Of a DNA stretch of 64,000 bases, positions 56,032 through 64,000 are shown in pieces. A program made the position numbers and the translations under genes. Numbering within the stretch: position 1 is the stretch's first letter; each line of letters starts with the position of its first letter. The stretch lies in contig NZ_JBFHIT010000004.1 of NCBI RefSeq assembly GCF_041596335.1, forward strand, positions 1 to 64,000. Reading direction: 5' to 3'. The stretch comes from Mangrovibacterium sp041596335 (GTDB lineage Bacteria > Bacteroidota > Bacteroidia > Bacteroidales > Prolixibacteraceae). The notes below the pieces were generated by a model that did no database searches, was not told where the DNA came from, and saw only the letters and a list, made by a program, of their open reading frames with translations.

Positions 56032-56070
56032 AGGCTGTCCAGACATGTTTATTGGGCAGCCTTTTTTTTT
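56032..56070 (+). terminator. Intrinsic terminator after the SusCD operon
   Basis: AGGCTGTCC (56032-56040) pairs with GGGCAGCCT (56054-56062), 9 bp with one G-U pair and a 13-nt loop. It runs directly into nine Ts (56062-56070). The next gene, in the same direction, starts only 35 bp later. Confidence 0.9.
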
Positions 56071-56105
56071 CGATGAATCTCTCGTTCAATCTAATCTATT
56101 CCGAC

Positions 56106-57491
56106 ATGAAAAACCTAATCCTGTTGAGCCTGTTAATTTGCTCCACATTAACTCTGTCTGCTCAATTGCCACATGCTCTTCGCGATGAAAATGGCCGCCA
56201 GGCCATCTATCGTGGGTTTGTTGTGGTAACGAATGATGGTAACTTCGCCAACGACGATTATGCCCGTATGGTTCGGTTGGGTGCCAATTCGCAGGTTATT
56301 CGGTTAGAACTTGGAAAACTAAGCAGCTTACCGGGAGCAAAACTCAGCCCCGAATATTTGTTAAAACTCGATTCGCTTGTTCAATTTGGAAAAAATGCAG
56401 GCTTAAAAACAGTCTTTAAAATGACGGTTTATGGTGTGAGTCAGTTTTCATGGGAAGAATTTTGGGTAAATGAAAACAATGAACATCAACTTTATATCGA
56501 TGCCTGGAAAGTAATTTGGGAAAGATATAAAGATGAATCGTCGGTTCTTGGTTACGACATTGTAAACAAACCGCGAAAGCTAACGATGGATATTTCGTAC
56601 ACTGATTTAACCAATCAATACCTCATCCCTTTATATCAGCGTTTAATCGATGAATGCCAAAAAATAAATCCCTCCAAATACTGCCTGATCCAATCTGTTT
56701 TTATGAATAAAGGAGAAGCGATAAACGGTAACCAATATGCCGAATTCACCGCTTCTATAAAACGAAAAAATATTCTTTTTGCACCTCATATTTATCAGGA
56801 AAAGAAGGACTTGGTGAAGAATACCATGCTTCGGTTCGAAAAAGAATCCAAGATGCTTCATGCTCCGGTTTTTATTGGTGAATGGGGATTTCCAACCTTC
56901 GCTACAACCGATTCAACCATGAACGGAAAGTTAGGGCAATTGAATTATATGGATTTCTATATCCGAACAGCCGAGTTGTTCGACAGCTTGGGCGTGAATT
57001 CAATAAAGGCTTGGTTTTCAGGAAATCCGACAATGCAAAACTTTCTGCCCGGAGGGCGTTCCACCTGGGCTATTTTTAGCGATAAAAATGCCGTTGGAAC
57101 GGTTGAACGAAAATATATTACCGATATCATCGCCCGTCCATATCCTCAATGCATTGCAGGCGATATTCAATCATTCAAATACGAATTCGCGACCCGTAGC
57201 TTCGATCTGTATCTAAGATCGGATAATAGCAAAGGCGCTTCAAAAATATTTGTTGGTGCAGACCGACATTACCCCGATGGATTTACGATTGTCGTAAACG
57301 ATTCCTTCATTTTATGTCACAATCCCCTGAAAAATACCGGACTGGAGGTCCGCAAATCCGATAGAAACAGCAAGCCTGAAGATTTTGTTTGGGACAGCAG
57401 CCGGCAGCAATTGGTTGTACTGAAATGGCCGCTAGATCAAGCAGACTTGCATTTAAGAATCGTCCCGGGAACAAGTAATTGGAATGAATAA
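56106..57491 (+). CDS. GH5-like (cellulase-fold) protein with altered acid/base motif
   Basis: 461 residues, start at 56106 (signal peptide ending about LSAQ). A TIM-barrel glycosidase fold occupies about 30-345, beginning GRQAIYRGFVVVTNDG, with an approximately 100-residue C-terminal beta domain as in endoglycoceramidase-type GH5 proteins. Strand 4 reads GYDIVNKPRK, where active GH5 enzymes have NEP: the acid/base Glu is Lys155. The likely nucleophile Glu259 is kept (VFIGEWGFPT). HIYQ before strand 7 is also as expected. It may be inactive, a binding protein, or use a different acid. It is immediately after a terminator and 21 bp before a sulfatase. Confidence 0.8.
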   Translation: MKNLILLSLLICSTLTLSAQLPHALRDENGRQAIYRGFVVVTNDGNFANDDYARMVRLGANSQVIRLELGKLSSLPGAKLSPEYLLKLDSLVQFGKNAGLKTVFKMTVYGVSQFSWEEFWVNENNEHQLYIDAWKVIWERYKDESSVLGYDIVNKPRKLTMDISYTDLTNQYLIPLYQRLIDECQKINPSKYCLIQSVFMNKGEAINGNQYAEFTASIKRKNILFAPHIYQEKKDLVKNTMLRFEKESKMLHAPVFIGEWGFPTFATTDSTMNGKLGQLNYMDFYIRTAELFDSLGVNSIKAWFSGNPTMQNFLPGGRSTWAIFSDKNAVGTVERKYITDIIARPYPQCIAGDIQSFKYEFATRSFDLYLRSDNSKGASKIFVGADRHYPDGFTIVVNDSFILCHNPLKNTGLEVRKSDRNSKPEDFVWDSSRQQLVVLKWPLDQADLHLRIVPGTSNWNE

Positions 57492-57512
57492 TCACACACA
57501 AAAAACAATATA

Positions 57513-58949
57513 ATGTATAAGAGTAGTCGAACTGCAGCTTGTTTAATGCTTGGGTTAACTAGTTCAATATCCGGTTTTTCAGAGCAAAAAGTGGAGCCCA
57601 AACAACGACCGAACATTATTTTCTTGCTAACCGATGATCAGCGATGGGATGGAATGGGGGCAATGGGAAACCCAATCATTCAAACCCCCAACATGGATGC
57701 GTTAGCCACACAGGGAATTCTGTTTCAGAACGCTTATGTTACAACTTCCATTTGTTGCGTTAGCCGTGCCAGTGTACTAACCGGGCTATATGAGTCAGGT
57801 CACGGGGTGCACGATTTCAACACGGATTTAAAGCCAGACGTGTATCAGAAATCTTATCCGCACCTGCTGAAAGAGGCTGGATACAAAATTGGGTTCATCG
57901 GAAAATATGGTGTTGGGCATCACCCGCCATTTCATGAATTTGATTTTGTATTCGATACCGAAGAGGGCGGAAAAGCGCAACCTGATTACATTACAATCGG
58001 TAAAAACGGAAAAGAAATTCACGATACCGACACGATTGGGGAATCCATTCTAAGCTTTGTCGATAAGTTTGCCGATCAAGGTCCGTTTTGCCTTTCGGTT
58101 AGCTTTAAAGCTCCACACGAGCAGGATGGCAATCCTCCCAAATATGTCATTCAACCCGAATACCAACATTATTATCAGGATGTAACCATTCCAACGCCAG
58201 TGACTGCCGACCCCATTTATTGGGAAAAGTTGCCTGATGTTCTCCGGACAGAAGCAAATTTTGGAAGAGAACGATGGAAAGGATTGTTTGGAACGCCTGA
58301 GTTGTATCAGGAAAATGTGAAAAACTACTACCGCCTGATTACTGGTGTGGATGATGTTGTTGGAAAACTGAGAGACAAATTGGAAAGCCTGGGTGTTGCT
58401 GACAATACCATCATCATTCTGATGGGCGATAACGGCATGTTTTTAGGAGAACATGGTATGGAGGGGAAATGGTATGGTTACGAAGAGTCGGTTCGGGTAC
58501 CACTTTTCATTTACGCTCCCGGTTTGCCCGATAAAATTAAGCAGTACCGTGCTCCGCAAATGGCTTTGAACATTGATATCGCTCCAACCATTCTTTCATT
58601 GGCCGGAGTTGAAGTGCCCGAAGGCATGCATGGCATGAACCTAATTGATGTTGTGGAAAATAAAACTCCGGAGAGAACCGATTTCTTTTACCAACACTAC
58701 TTCCTTGGTGGTCCACAAATACCTATGGTTGAAGGTGTTGTTGGTAAAGATTTTAAATACATGAATTACATTGAAGTGGATTCTGAGGAATTGTTCGATA
58801 CCAAACACGACCAACACGAAATTGAAAACCTGGCCGCTGACCCGGCTTATAAAAATAAACTGGAGGAGTTGAAAAAGAGATATCAAGAGTTAAAAGCGAA
58901 ATATTCTGTTTCAGCAGAGGAACGAGCAAAGATTAATAAAGCGTTTTAG
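57513..58949 (+). CDS. Type I sulfatase with CCVSR signature
   Basis: 478 residues with a short N-terminal signal-like segment (CLMLGLTSSISGFS, no clear lipobox). S1 motifs are FLLTDDQRWDGMGAMG, CCVSRASVLTG and LMGDNGMFLGEHG. Aligned with the other sulfatases here, formylglycine Cys is residue 81, with Cys82 next to it and Val instead of Pro/Ala at the third signature position. It resembles the sulfatase half of the fusion at 41243 in length and motif spacing (TDDQRW, LMGDNG, SVRVPL). C-terminus ELFDTKHDQHEIENL is standard. The GH3 follows 20 bp later. Confidence 0.92.
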   Translation: MYKSSRTAACLMLGLTSSISGFSEQKVEPKQRPNIIFLLTDDQRWDGMGAMGNPIIQTPNMDALATQGILFQNAYVTTSICCVSRASVLTGLYESGHGVHDFNTDLKPDVYQKSYPHLLKEAGYKIGFIGKYGVGHHPPFHEFDFVFDTEEGGKAQPDYITIGKNGKEIHDTDTIGESILSFVDKFADQGPFCLSVSFKAPHEQDGNPPKYVIQPEYQHYYQDVTIPTPVTADPIYWEKLPDVLRTEANFGRERWKGLFGTPELYQENVKNYYRLITGVDDVVGKLRDKLESLGVADNTIIILMGDNGMFLGEHGMEGKWYGYEESVRVPLFIYAPGLPDKIKQYRAPQMALNIDIAPTILSLAGVEVPEGMHGMNLIDVVENKTPERTDFFYQHYFLGGPQIPMVEGVVGKDFKYMNYIEVDSEELFDTKHDQHEIENLAADPAYKNKLEELKKRYQELKAKYSVSAEERAKINKAF

Positions 58950-58969
58950 GATTGTAAATTGATGTACCC

Positions 58970-61315
58970 ATGAAAAAACGAATAAGTATAATATTGGCTG
59001 TGTTGCTTTTTGTAGCATGCCAGCAAAAGCGAACCGATGGTGTTTCAGAAAACGCTGAGGCAACCTATCAAAACCCCAATGCAAGTATTGACGATCGGGT
59101 AGATGACCTGCTATCAAAAATGACCTTGGAAGAAAAGGCCATGCAACTAAATGCAGCTTCTATCCGAAAATCGGCCGCTGTTGAAGAAGGGGTAGAGCCC
59201 ATTGAAAAATCGATTGAAGAACAAATAAAAAACGGAATCGGTTTCATTGAAAATACATTCGACCAGCGCTTACCCGAACAAAGTGTTGCAATGGTCAACA
59301 GCCTTCAGAAATACCTAAAAGAAAACACCCGTCTTGGGATACCTGCAATTATCGGAACAGAATGTTTACATGGTCATGCCGGGCGTAATTCTACGGTTTT
59401 TCCAACACCACTTGCCATGGCATCGAGTTGGAATCCGAAACTTGTAAATGAAGTATTTGATGTCATTGGCCGCGAAGCCAGAGCCAGAGGTGGGCATGAA
59501 GCGCATACACCGGTTCTTGATATTGGCAGAGACCCACGCTGGGGGCGGATTGAAGAAACCTATGGCGAGGATACCTATCTGACCACTCAAATGGCGCTTT
59601 CAATTATTTCGGGTTTACAAGGAGGTATGTCAGGGAATCCGGGCATGACTCATATCATTTCTTCCCCAAAGCATTTTGCCGGCTACGGCCAAGTTGAAGG
59701 TGGAAGAAATTTTGCCGCGACACCTATTGATACCAAAGTATTGCATGACGATATTTTACCGCCTTTTAAAGCAGTTGTTGAACAAGCGAATGCGTTGGGG
59801 ATGATGGCATCTCATTGCGAAGTTGGCGGCGTGGCCGCCCATGGAAATAAATGGCTGTTAACGGATTTGTTAAGAGATACCTGGGGCTTTAAAGGCATTG
59901 TTGTGTCAGACTATAACGACATAAAACGGCTGGAGGAATTTCACCACATGGCGGCAACACCGCAAGAGGCGGCAATGCTCGGATTATTAGCAGGGATGGA
60001 TATTGACCTGCCTTCTTCTTCGGCTTTTCAATACCTGAAAGAGGTTGTAGAGCAAAATCCGGAACTTGAAAAGCAATTGGACGAAAGCGTAAAACGGATA
60101 TTACGCTTGAAGTTTATGCTGGGCTTATTTGAAAATCCATATACCGAAACCGAAGGTCTTGCTTCTTTTATCGGAAACGAAAAACACGTTGAACTGGCCG
60201 AAAAAATGGCAACAGAATCAATCGTTTTATTGAAAAACGCAGACAACCTTCTTCCTTTAAACAGCAAAAAAATTAAGAACATTGCTGTTATCGGGCCAAA
60301 TGCTGCATCGGATGAAATGGGGACTTATACCATAAAAAATGACCATGTTGTGAATATCCTGAAAGGAATAACAAACTACGTGGGAACATCGGTTAAAGTG
60401 AACTATGCAGAAGGATGCAAAATTGCAAAGTTTGATAATGTAAACGGGCAAGATGCCATCATTGAATATACCGAAGCCGAAGAACGGGAATCGATACAGA
60501 AAGCAATAGATGTCGTTAAGAAATCGGATGTTGCCATTGTATGTGTCGGCGGAAACCTGACGACAAGCAGGGAAGCATTTTACCGACCGGGGGTTGCAGG
60601 CGACCGTTCAACCATCGATTTGTTGAGCAACCAGAAAAAACTGGTAATGGATGCCATTAAAACCGGCAAACCAGTGGTTGTTGTGTTAATGGGCGGCAGA
60701 CCTTATGCGATACCTGAGATTGCAGAAAAGGCAAATGCAATAGTAAATACCTTTTATCTTGGACAAACAAACGGCGATGCGTTGGCTAAAGTAATCTTTG
60801 GAGACGTTAATCCGTCGGGTAAATTAACGATCAGCTTTTTGCATTCCTCTGGCCAGATCCCCTATTATTATTCGATGAAAGCAAACTCGTTCTACAAAGG
60901 ATATTGGGAAACACCACCAACTCCTGTTTATGCATTCGGGCATGGATTATCGTACACTTCGTTTGAATACACCGACTTAAATATTGATAAAGAGGCTTTT
61001 AATGTCGATGAAGATGTTACGTTTTCACTAAAAGTGAAAAATACAGGAGAGAGGGACGGAGCAGAAGTTGTACAAATTTATTTCCGGGATAAAGTTGCTT
61101 CGGTTACCCGCCCGGCAAAATTATTGGTACGATTTGAAAAGGTATGGTTAAAAGCAGGAGAAGAAAAAACACTTGAATTTTCTCTTGTTCCGGAAACCGA
61201 TTTGTCGTTTACCGGAGTGGATTTAAAAAGGATTGTAGAGCCCGGTGAATTCAACCTGATGGCAGGAAGTGCATCAGATAATATTCGGCTTGAAAAAATA
61301 TTCAGTATAAAATAA
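58970..61315 (+). CDS. GH3 beta-glycosidase, lipoprotein
   Basis: 781-residue family GH3 exo-enzyme, SPII signal ending LLFVAC. The N-terminal barrel has LLSKMTLEEKAMQL, GTECLHGHAG, IGRDPRWGRIEETYGED and KHFAGYGQVEGG; the nucleophile Asp314 sits in VVSDYNDI (Tyr replaces the common Trp). The alpha/beta sandwich follows from about 400 (ATESIVLLKNADNLLPL), and a C-terminal Fn3 domain has VKNTGERDGAEVVQIYF. Fold and order are complete. It could act as beta-glucosidase, beta-xylosidase or related; beta-xylosidase would fit a xylose-containing sulfated glycan, but that is inference. A terminator follows 8 bp after the stop. Confidence 0.94.
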   Translation: MKKRISIILAVLLFVACQQKRTDGVSENAEATYQNPNASIDDRVDDLLSKMTLEEKAMQLNAASIRKSAAVEEGVEPIEKSIEEQIKNGIGFIENTFDQRLPEQSVAMVNSLQKYLKENTRLGIPAIIGTECLHGHAGRNSTVFPTPLAMASSWNPKLVNEVFDVIGREARARGGHEAHTPVLDIGRDPRWGRIEETYGEDTYLTTQMALSIISGLQGGMSGNPGMTHIISSPKHFAGYGQVEGGRNFAATPIDTKVLHDDILPPFKAVVEQANALGMMASHCEVGGVAAHGNKWLLTDLLRDTWGFKGIVVSDYNDIKRLEEFHHMAATPQEAAMLGLLAGMDIDLPSSSAFQYLKEVVEQNPELEKQLDESVKRILRLKFMLGLFENPYTETEGLASFIGNEKHVELAEKMATESIVLLKNADNLLPLNSKKIKNIAVIGPNAASDEMGTYTIKNDHVVNILKGITNYVGTSVKVNYAEGCKIAKFDNVNGQDAIIEYTEAEERESIQKAIDVVKKSDVAIVCVGGNLTTSREAFYRPGVAGDRSTIDLLSNQKKLVMDAIKTGKPVVVVLMGGRPYAIPEIAEKANAIVNTFYLGQTNGDALAKVIFGDVNPSGKLTISFLHSSGQIPYYYSMKANSFYKGYWETPPTPVYAFGHGLSYTSFEYTDLNIDKEAFNVDEDVTFSLKVKNTGERDGAEVVQIYFRDKVASVTRPAKLLVRFEKVWLKAGEEKTLEFSLVPETDLSFTGVDLKRIVEPGEFNLMAGSASDNIRLEKIFSIK

Positions 61316-61322
61316 CACTCGG

Positions 61323-61375
61323 CCAATTACCATGAGCTTATGATAGGGTTCGTGGTAATTGGTTGATGTTTTTTT
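61323..61375 (+). terminator. Intrinsic terminator after GH3
   Basis: CCAATTACCATGA (61323-61335) pairs with TCGTGGTAATTGG (61350-61362), 13 bp with one wobble pair and a 14-nt loop. It is followed by seven Ts (61369-61375). It marks the end of the GH5-sulfatase-GH3 unit. Confidence 0.8.
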
Positions 61376-61478
61376 AAAATAACACTCTGTATCAAGGATA
61401 CCGGGTTACGCTAAAACTGAATATTAATGTCGCATATAGATCAAACAGAACAGAACAGATAAGAATTAATGATCAATA

Positions 61479-64000
61479 ATGAAAACGAAAATGACCAAAA
61501 GAAATAGGAATGTGTTGAGATGGCCAATCGTACTGACACTTTTATCCGTACTGATAATGCTATCATGTCGGAACCAAAACCAAATGATAAGTGAAGCGCC
61601 TGCAGGTAACCGGGCGAAGTATAATTTCAATCTCGATTGGAAATTTACTAAATCCAACCAGGAAAAAGCAGATGCCATCGCTTTTGACGATGCAGATTGG
61701 AACACCATCAGTTGCCCGCATACGTTTAATGACGAAGATACTTTTGACGATTATAGTTTAGGCCATCACGATGGTGAAAGCAACCAATGGCGTGGTACGG
61801 TATGGTATCGCAAACATTTTAAGCTTCCTGAAACCGAAAAGGGGAAAAAGGTTTATATCGAATTTGAAGGAGTTCGTCAAATTGCCGATGTCTACATTAA
61901 TGGTGAATACCTCGGAAAAAACCAAACTGGCTTTATTCCATTTGGTTACGACCTGACTCCATACCTTAACTTCGACGGAGATAATGTGATTGCCGTAAAA
62001 GTGAACAATGACCGGGGAGATGATTTCAGAGACAATTTCCCTTTGGTTTGGAACCACGAACACTGGCATCCTATCCATGGCGGTATTTACCGGAATGTAT
62101 TTCTGCATACCATGGATCCGCTTCACATTACATTGCCCTTGTATGATAATTTAAAGACGGTTGGTACCTATGTGTACGCTGAGAATATCAGCAAGGAGAA
62201 TGCGGATGTGTATGTAGAGGCCGAAATATTTAACGAATATGATGCAGATAAAGATATTTCGGTAGAGGCACTTATATACGATAATCAAGGGAATTTAGTC
62301 TCTACTGCAAGCTCTTCGACCGAATTAAAAGCAGGTCAAAAACAAATCGTTACCGCAAAAGCCACAGTTGAAAATCCTCAGTTATGGTACACTCGCTACC
62401 CTTATATGTACAAGGTACTTACTGTTGTAAAAGAAGGCGAAACTGTTGTTGATACTTATGAGTCTCCACTGGGGATTCGCACCTTCGAATTTAATAAGGA
62501 CTCTGGCTTTTACAATAACGGCGAGTATGCCAAATTGCACGGCTGGGGACAAAAACCAACTAACAGCTGGGCAGGTTTGGGAACGGCATTACCAGACTGG
62601 TTGCGCGATTTCACTTATCAGTTGATGGATGAAGCCGGAGGTAACTTTATTCGATGGGGACATTGTGCCGGCTCACCGGCTGAGATCGCGATGGGTGATA
62701 AATATGGTTTTGTAACCTTAATGCCGGGCGTTGCCGGAGAATCGGAAGATGAAGGAGAGACCTGGGATATTCGTATTGCTGCTTTCCGCGATATGGTGGT
62801 GTATTATCGCAATCACCCTTCTATTTTCATTTGGGAAGGTGGTAACTGGGCCGAGTCGGCTCCGCATTACGAGCAAATTCTTGATGTGATCAATACCTAC
62901 GACTCAAAAGGTAAACGATTGATGGGGAACCGACGGGCCGATTTGGCCGACCATTCCGTTAATTATGTCAGCATTGAAATTGGCACCGAAGGATGGGAAG
63001 GTGAATTTACGAACCTGCCAATCGTTGAAAGCGAATATTGCAGGGATGAATCACCTCGCCGTTCATGGGATGAGTATTCTCCGGACGACAATTTCTTTAG
63101 CCATCCCAATTTCAAGCTTAATACCTACAAGCTGACATCTGAGGACTTCGCTGTAAGGCAAGCCGATCACTGGTGGAATAAAATGGGTAAGAAACCTTAT
63201 CACAGTGGCGGCGCTAACTGGGTGTTTTCAGATGGCCCTCATGGAGGTCGCTGCCCGACCGAAGTAACGCGTGCCAGTGGTGAAGTTGATGGCGTTCGCT
63301 TACCAAAAGAAGCTTTTTATGCTCTAAAATCGATGTGGCGCCCCGAACCTCAGGTGCACATTGTTGGACACTGGAATTACACAGAAGACACAAAAAAGAC
63401 GATGTATGTCGTTTCCAACTGCGCTGCAGTTAAGTTATATGTCAACAATGAGTTGATCGGCATCGACACGATCCCCGATAATGGGTATGTTTTCGAATTC
63501 CCCGACGTTCAGTGGAAATCAGGAGAGATAAAAGCTGAAGCATTTATTGCCGATGAATTACGGGTTGCACAAGCCAAGAAGACCATTGGTGAGCCGGTAG
63601 CCATAAAACTAAGCCCGATCACAGGGCCAAAAGGATGGCTGGCTGATGGATCGGATATCGTTTTGCTCGACGTTGAGGTAGTGGATAAAGACGGACAACG
63701 CTGCCCGTTGGATAAAGGACGAATTGATTTTACGGTATCCGGTGCGGCTATCTGGCGCGGTGGTTACAACAGCGGATTGGAGAATTCGACAAATAATTTG
63801 TATCTAAATACCGAATGTGGGATCAACCGTGTCGCATTGCGTTCGTTGTTGCAAGCCGGAACGGTAACGGTTACCGCTACGCGTGAAGGATTAAAACCGG
63901 CAACGATCGAATTGACTTCGCTGAAGGTCGATTTTGCCGATGGTCTGTCAACCGAAATGCCACAGGTGTTTGAGGTATTGGCAACCGAAGAACCGATGCC
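61479..64000 (+). CDS. GH2-family glycoside hydrolase, lipoprotein (3' partial)
   Basis: Open frame of 840 codons running off the window. It starts MKTKMTKRNRNVLRWPI with an SPII signal ending LIMLSC. The sugar-binding domain (FNLDWKFTKS, WRGTVWYRKHFKLP, VRQIADVYINGEYLGKNQTGFIPF, HEHWHPIHGGIYRNV), immunoglobulin-like domain and TIM barrel (about 330-600) are in GH2 order, followed by a DUF4982-like beta domain (LYVNNELIGI). The nucleophile is probably Glu519 (IVESEYCRD). At the acid/base site the usual GNE reads IWEGGNW, so the expected Glu is Trp457; Glu453 or Glu460 nearby may substitute. Possible beta-galactosidase, beta-glucuronidase or similar. The preceding terminator suggests its own promoter. 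Confidence 0.88.
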   Translation, partial: MKTKMTKRNRNVLRWPIVLTLLSVLIMLSCRNQNQMISEAPAGNRAKYNFNLDWKFTKSNQEKADAIAFDDADWNTISCPHTFNDEDTFDDYSLGHHDGESNQWRGTVWYRKHFKLPETEKGKKVYIEFEGVRQIADVYINGEYLGKNQTGFIPFGYDLTPYLNFDGDNVIAVKVNNDRGDDFRDNFPLVWNHEHWHPIHGGIYRNVFLHTMDPLHITLPLYDNLKTVGTYVYAENISKENADVYVEAEIFNEYDADKDISVEALIYDNQGNLVSTASSSTELKAGQKQIVTAKATVENPQLWYTRYPYMYKVLTVVKEGETVVDTYESPLGIRTFEFNKDSGFYNNGEYAKLHGWGQKPTNSWAGLGTALPDWLRDFTYQLMDEAGGNFIRWGHCAGSPAEIAMGDKYGFVTLMPGVAGESEDEGETWDIRIAAFRDMVVYYRNHPSIFIWEGGNWAESAPHYEQILDVINTYDSKGKRLMGNRRADLADHSVNYVSIEIGTEGWEGEFTNLPIVESEYCRDESPRRSWDEYSPDDNFFSHPNFKLNTYKLTSEDFAVRQADHWWNKMGKKPYHSGGANWVFSDGPHGGRCPTEVTRASGEVDGVRLPKEAFYALKSMWRPEPQVHIVGHWNYTEDTKKTMYVVSNCAAVKLYVNNELIGIDTIPDNGYVFEFPDVQWKSGEIKAEAFIADELRVAQAKKTIGEPVAIKLSPITGPKGWLADGSDIVLLDVEVVDKDGQRCPLDKGRIDFTVSGAAIWRGGYNSGLENSTNNLYLNTECGINRVALRSLLQAGTVTVTATREGLKPATIELTSLKVDFADGLSTEMPQVFEVLATEEPM

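Noticed and set aside
1..64000. CRISPR arrays, tRNA or rRNA genes
   Set aside because: No regularly spaced repeats and no tRNA- or rRNA-like sequence were seen in the non-coding stretches.

Overview
This window is one large polysaccharide utilization locus (PUL) from a member of the Bacteroidota. The phylum call rests on three SusC/SusD pairs, many SPII lipoproteins, type I sulfatases, promoters of the TTTG-N20-TAnnTTTG type, and the near absence of Shine-Dalgarno sequences. The mix of sulfatases and rhamnosidases suggests a marine, alga-degrading lineage. That ecological placement is inference; nothing here fixes the genus.

Layout. (1) 3-4558: a SusC (5' end outside the window) with its SusD. 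A decayed GH78 tail follows at 4642-4797. (2) 4837-7820: two type I sulfatases, the second iduronate-2-sulfatase-like. (3) 8087-25970: six tightly packed glycosidases, GH78-GH106-GH106-GH106-GH106-GH78. (4) 26069-28504: an AraC-type regulator divergent from an L-fucose/L-arabinose isomerase-family enzyme. (5) 28575-36597: a sulfatase and two tandemly duplicated GH78 lipoproteins with C-terminal discoidin-like modules, then a terminator. (6) 36598-41242: an island that does not look like PUL. It holds a decayed HTCS/AraC fragment, iorA-iorB (indolepyruvate:ferredoxin oxidoreductase), and an uncharacterised protein built from two copies of one domain. Gene-free stretches flank the island. (7) 41243-44791: a 1182-residue sulfatase-GH78 fusion with a well-formed promoter. 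(8) 45061-55999: SusC-SusD-SusC-SusD plus a DUF5627-type surface lipoprotein, ending in a strong terminator. (9) 56106-61315: GH5-like protein, sulfatase and GH3, ending in a second strong terminator. (10) 61479-64000: a GH2 lipoprotein that runs off the window.

How it fits together (inference). SusCD complexes and the surface lipoprotein would capture and import a sulfated, L-rhamnose-rich glycan. Five sulfatases would remove sulfate esters. Five GH78 and four GH106 modules would release L-rhamnose from different linkages. GH3, GH2 and possibly the GH5-like protein would handle other sugars. The isomerase would feed a released monosaccharide into metabolism under the AraC regulator. Ulvan, rhamnan sulfate or another rhamnose-containing sulfated glycan would all fit. 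No polysaccharide lyase, GH88 or GH105 is visible here, so ulvan cannot be claimed from this window. The points most worth following up are the duplicated-domain protein next to iorAB, the GH5 with NKP in place of NEP, the GH2 with GGNW in place of GNE, the sulfatase-GH78 fusion, and two unannotated gene remnants.
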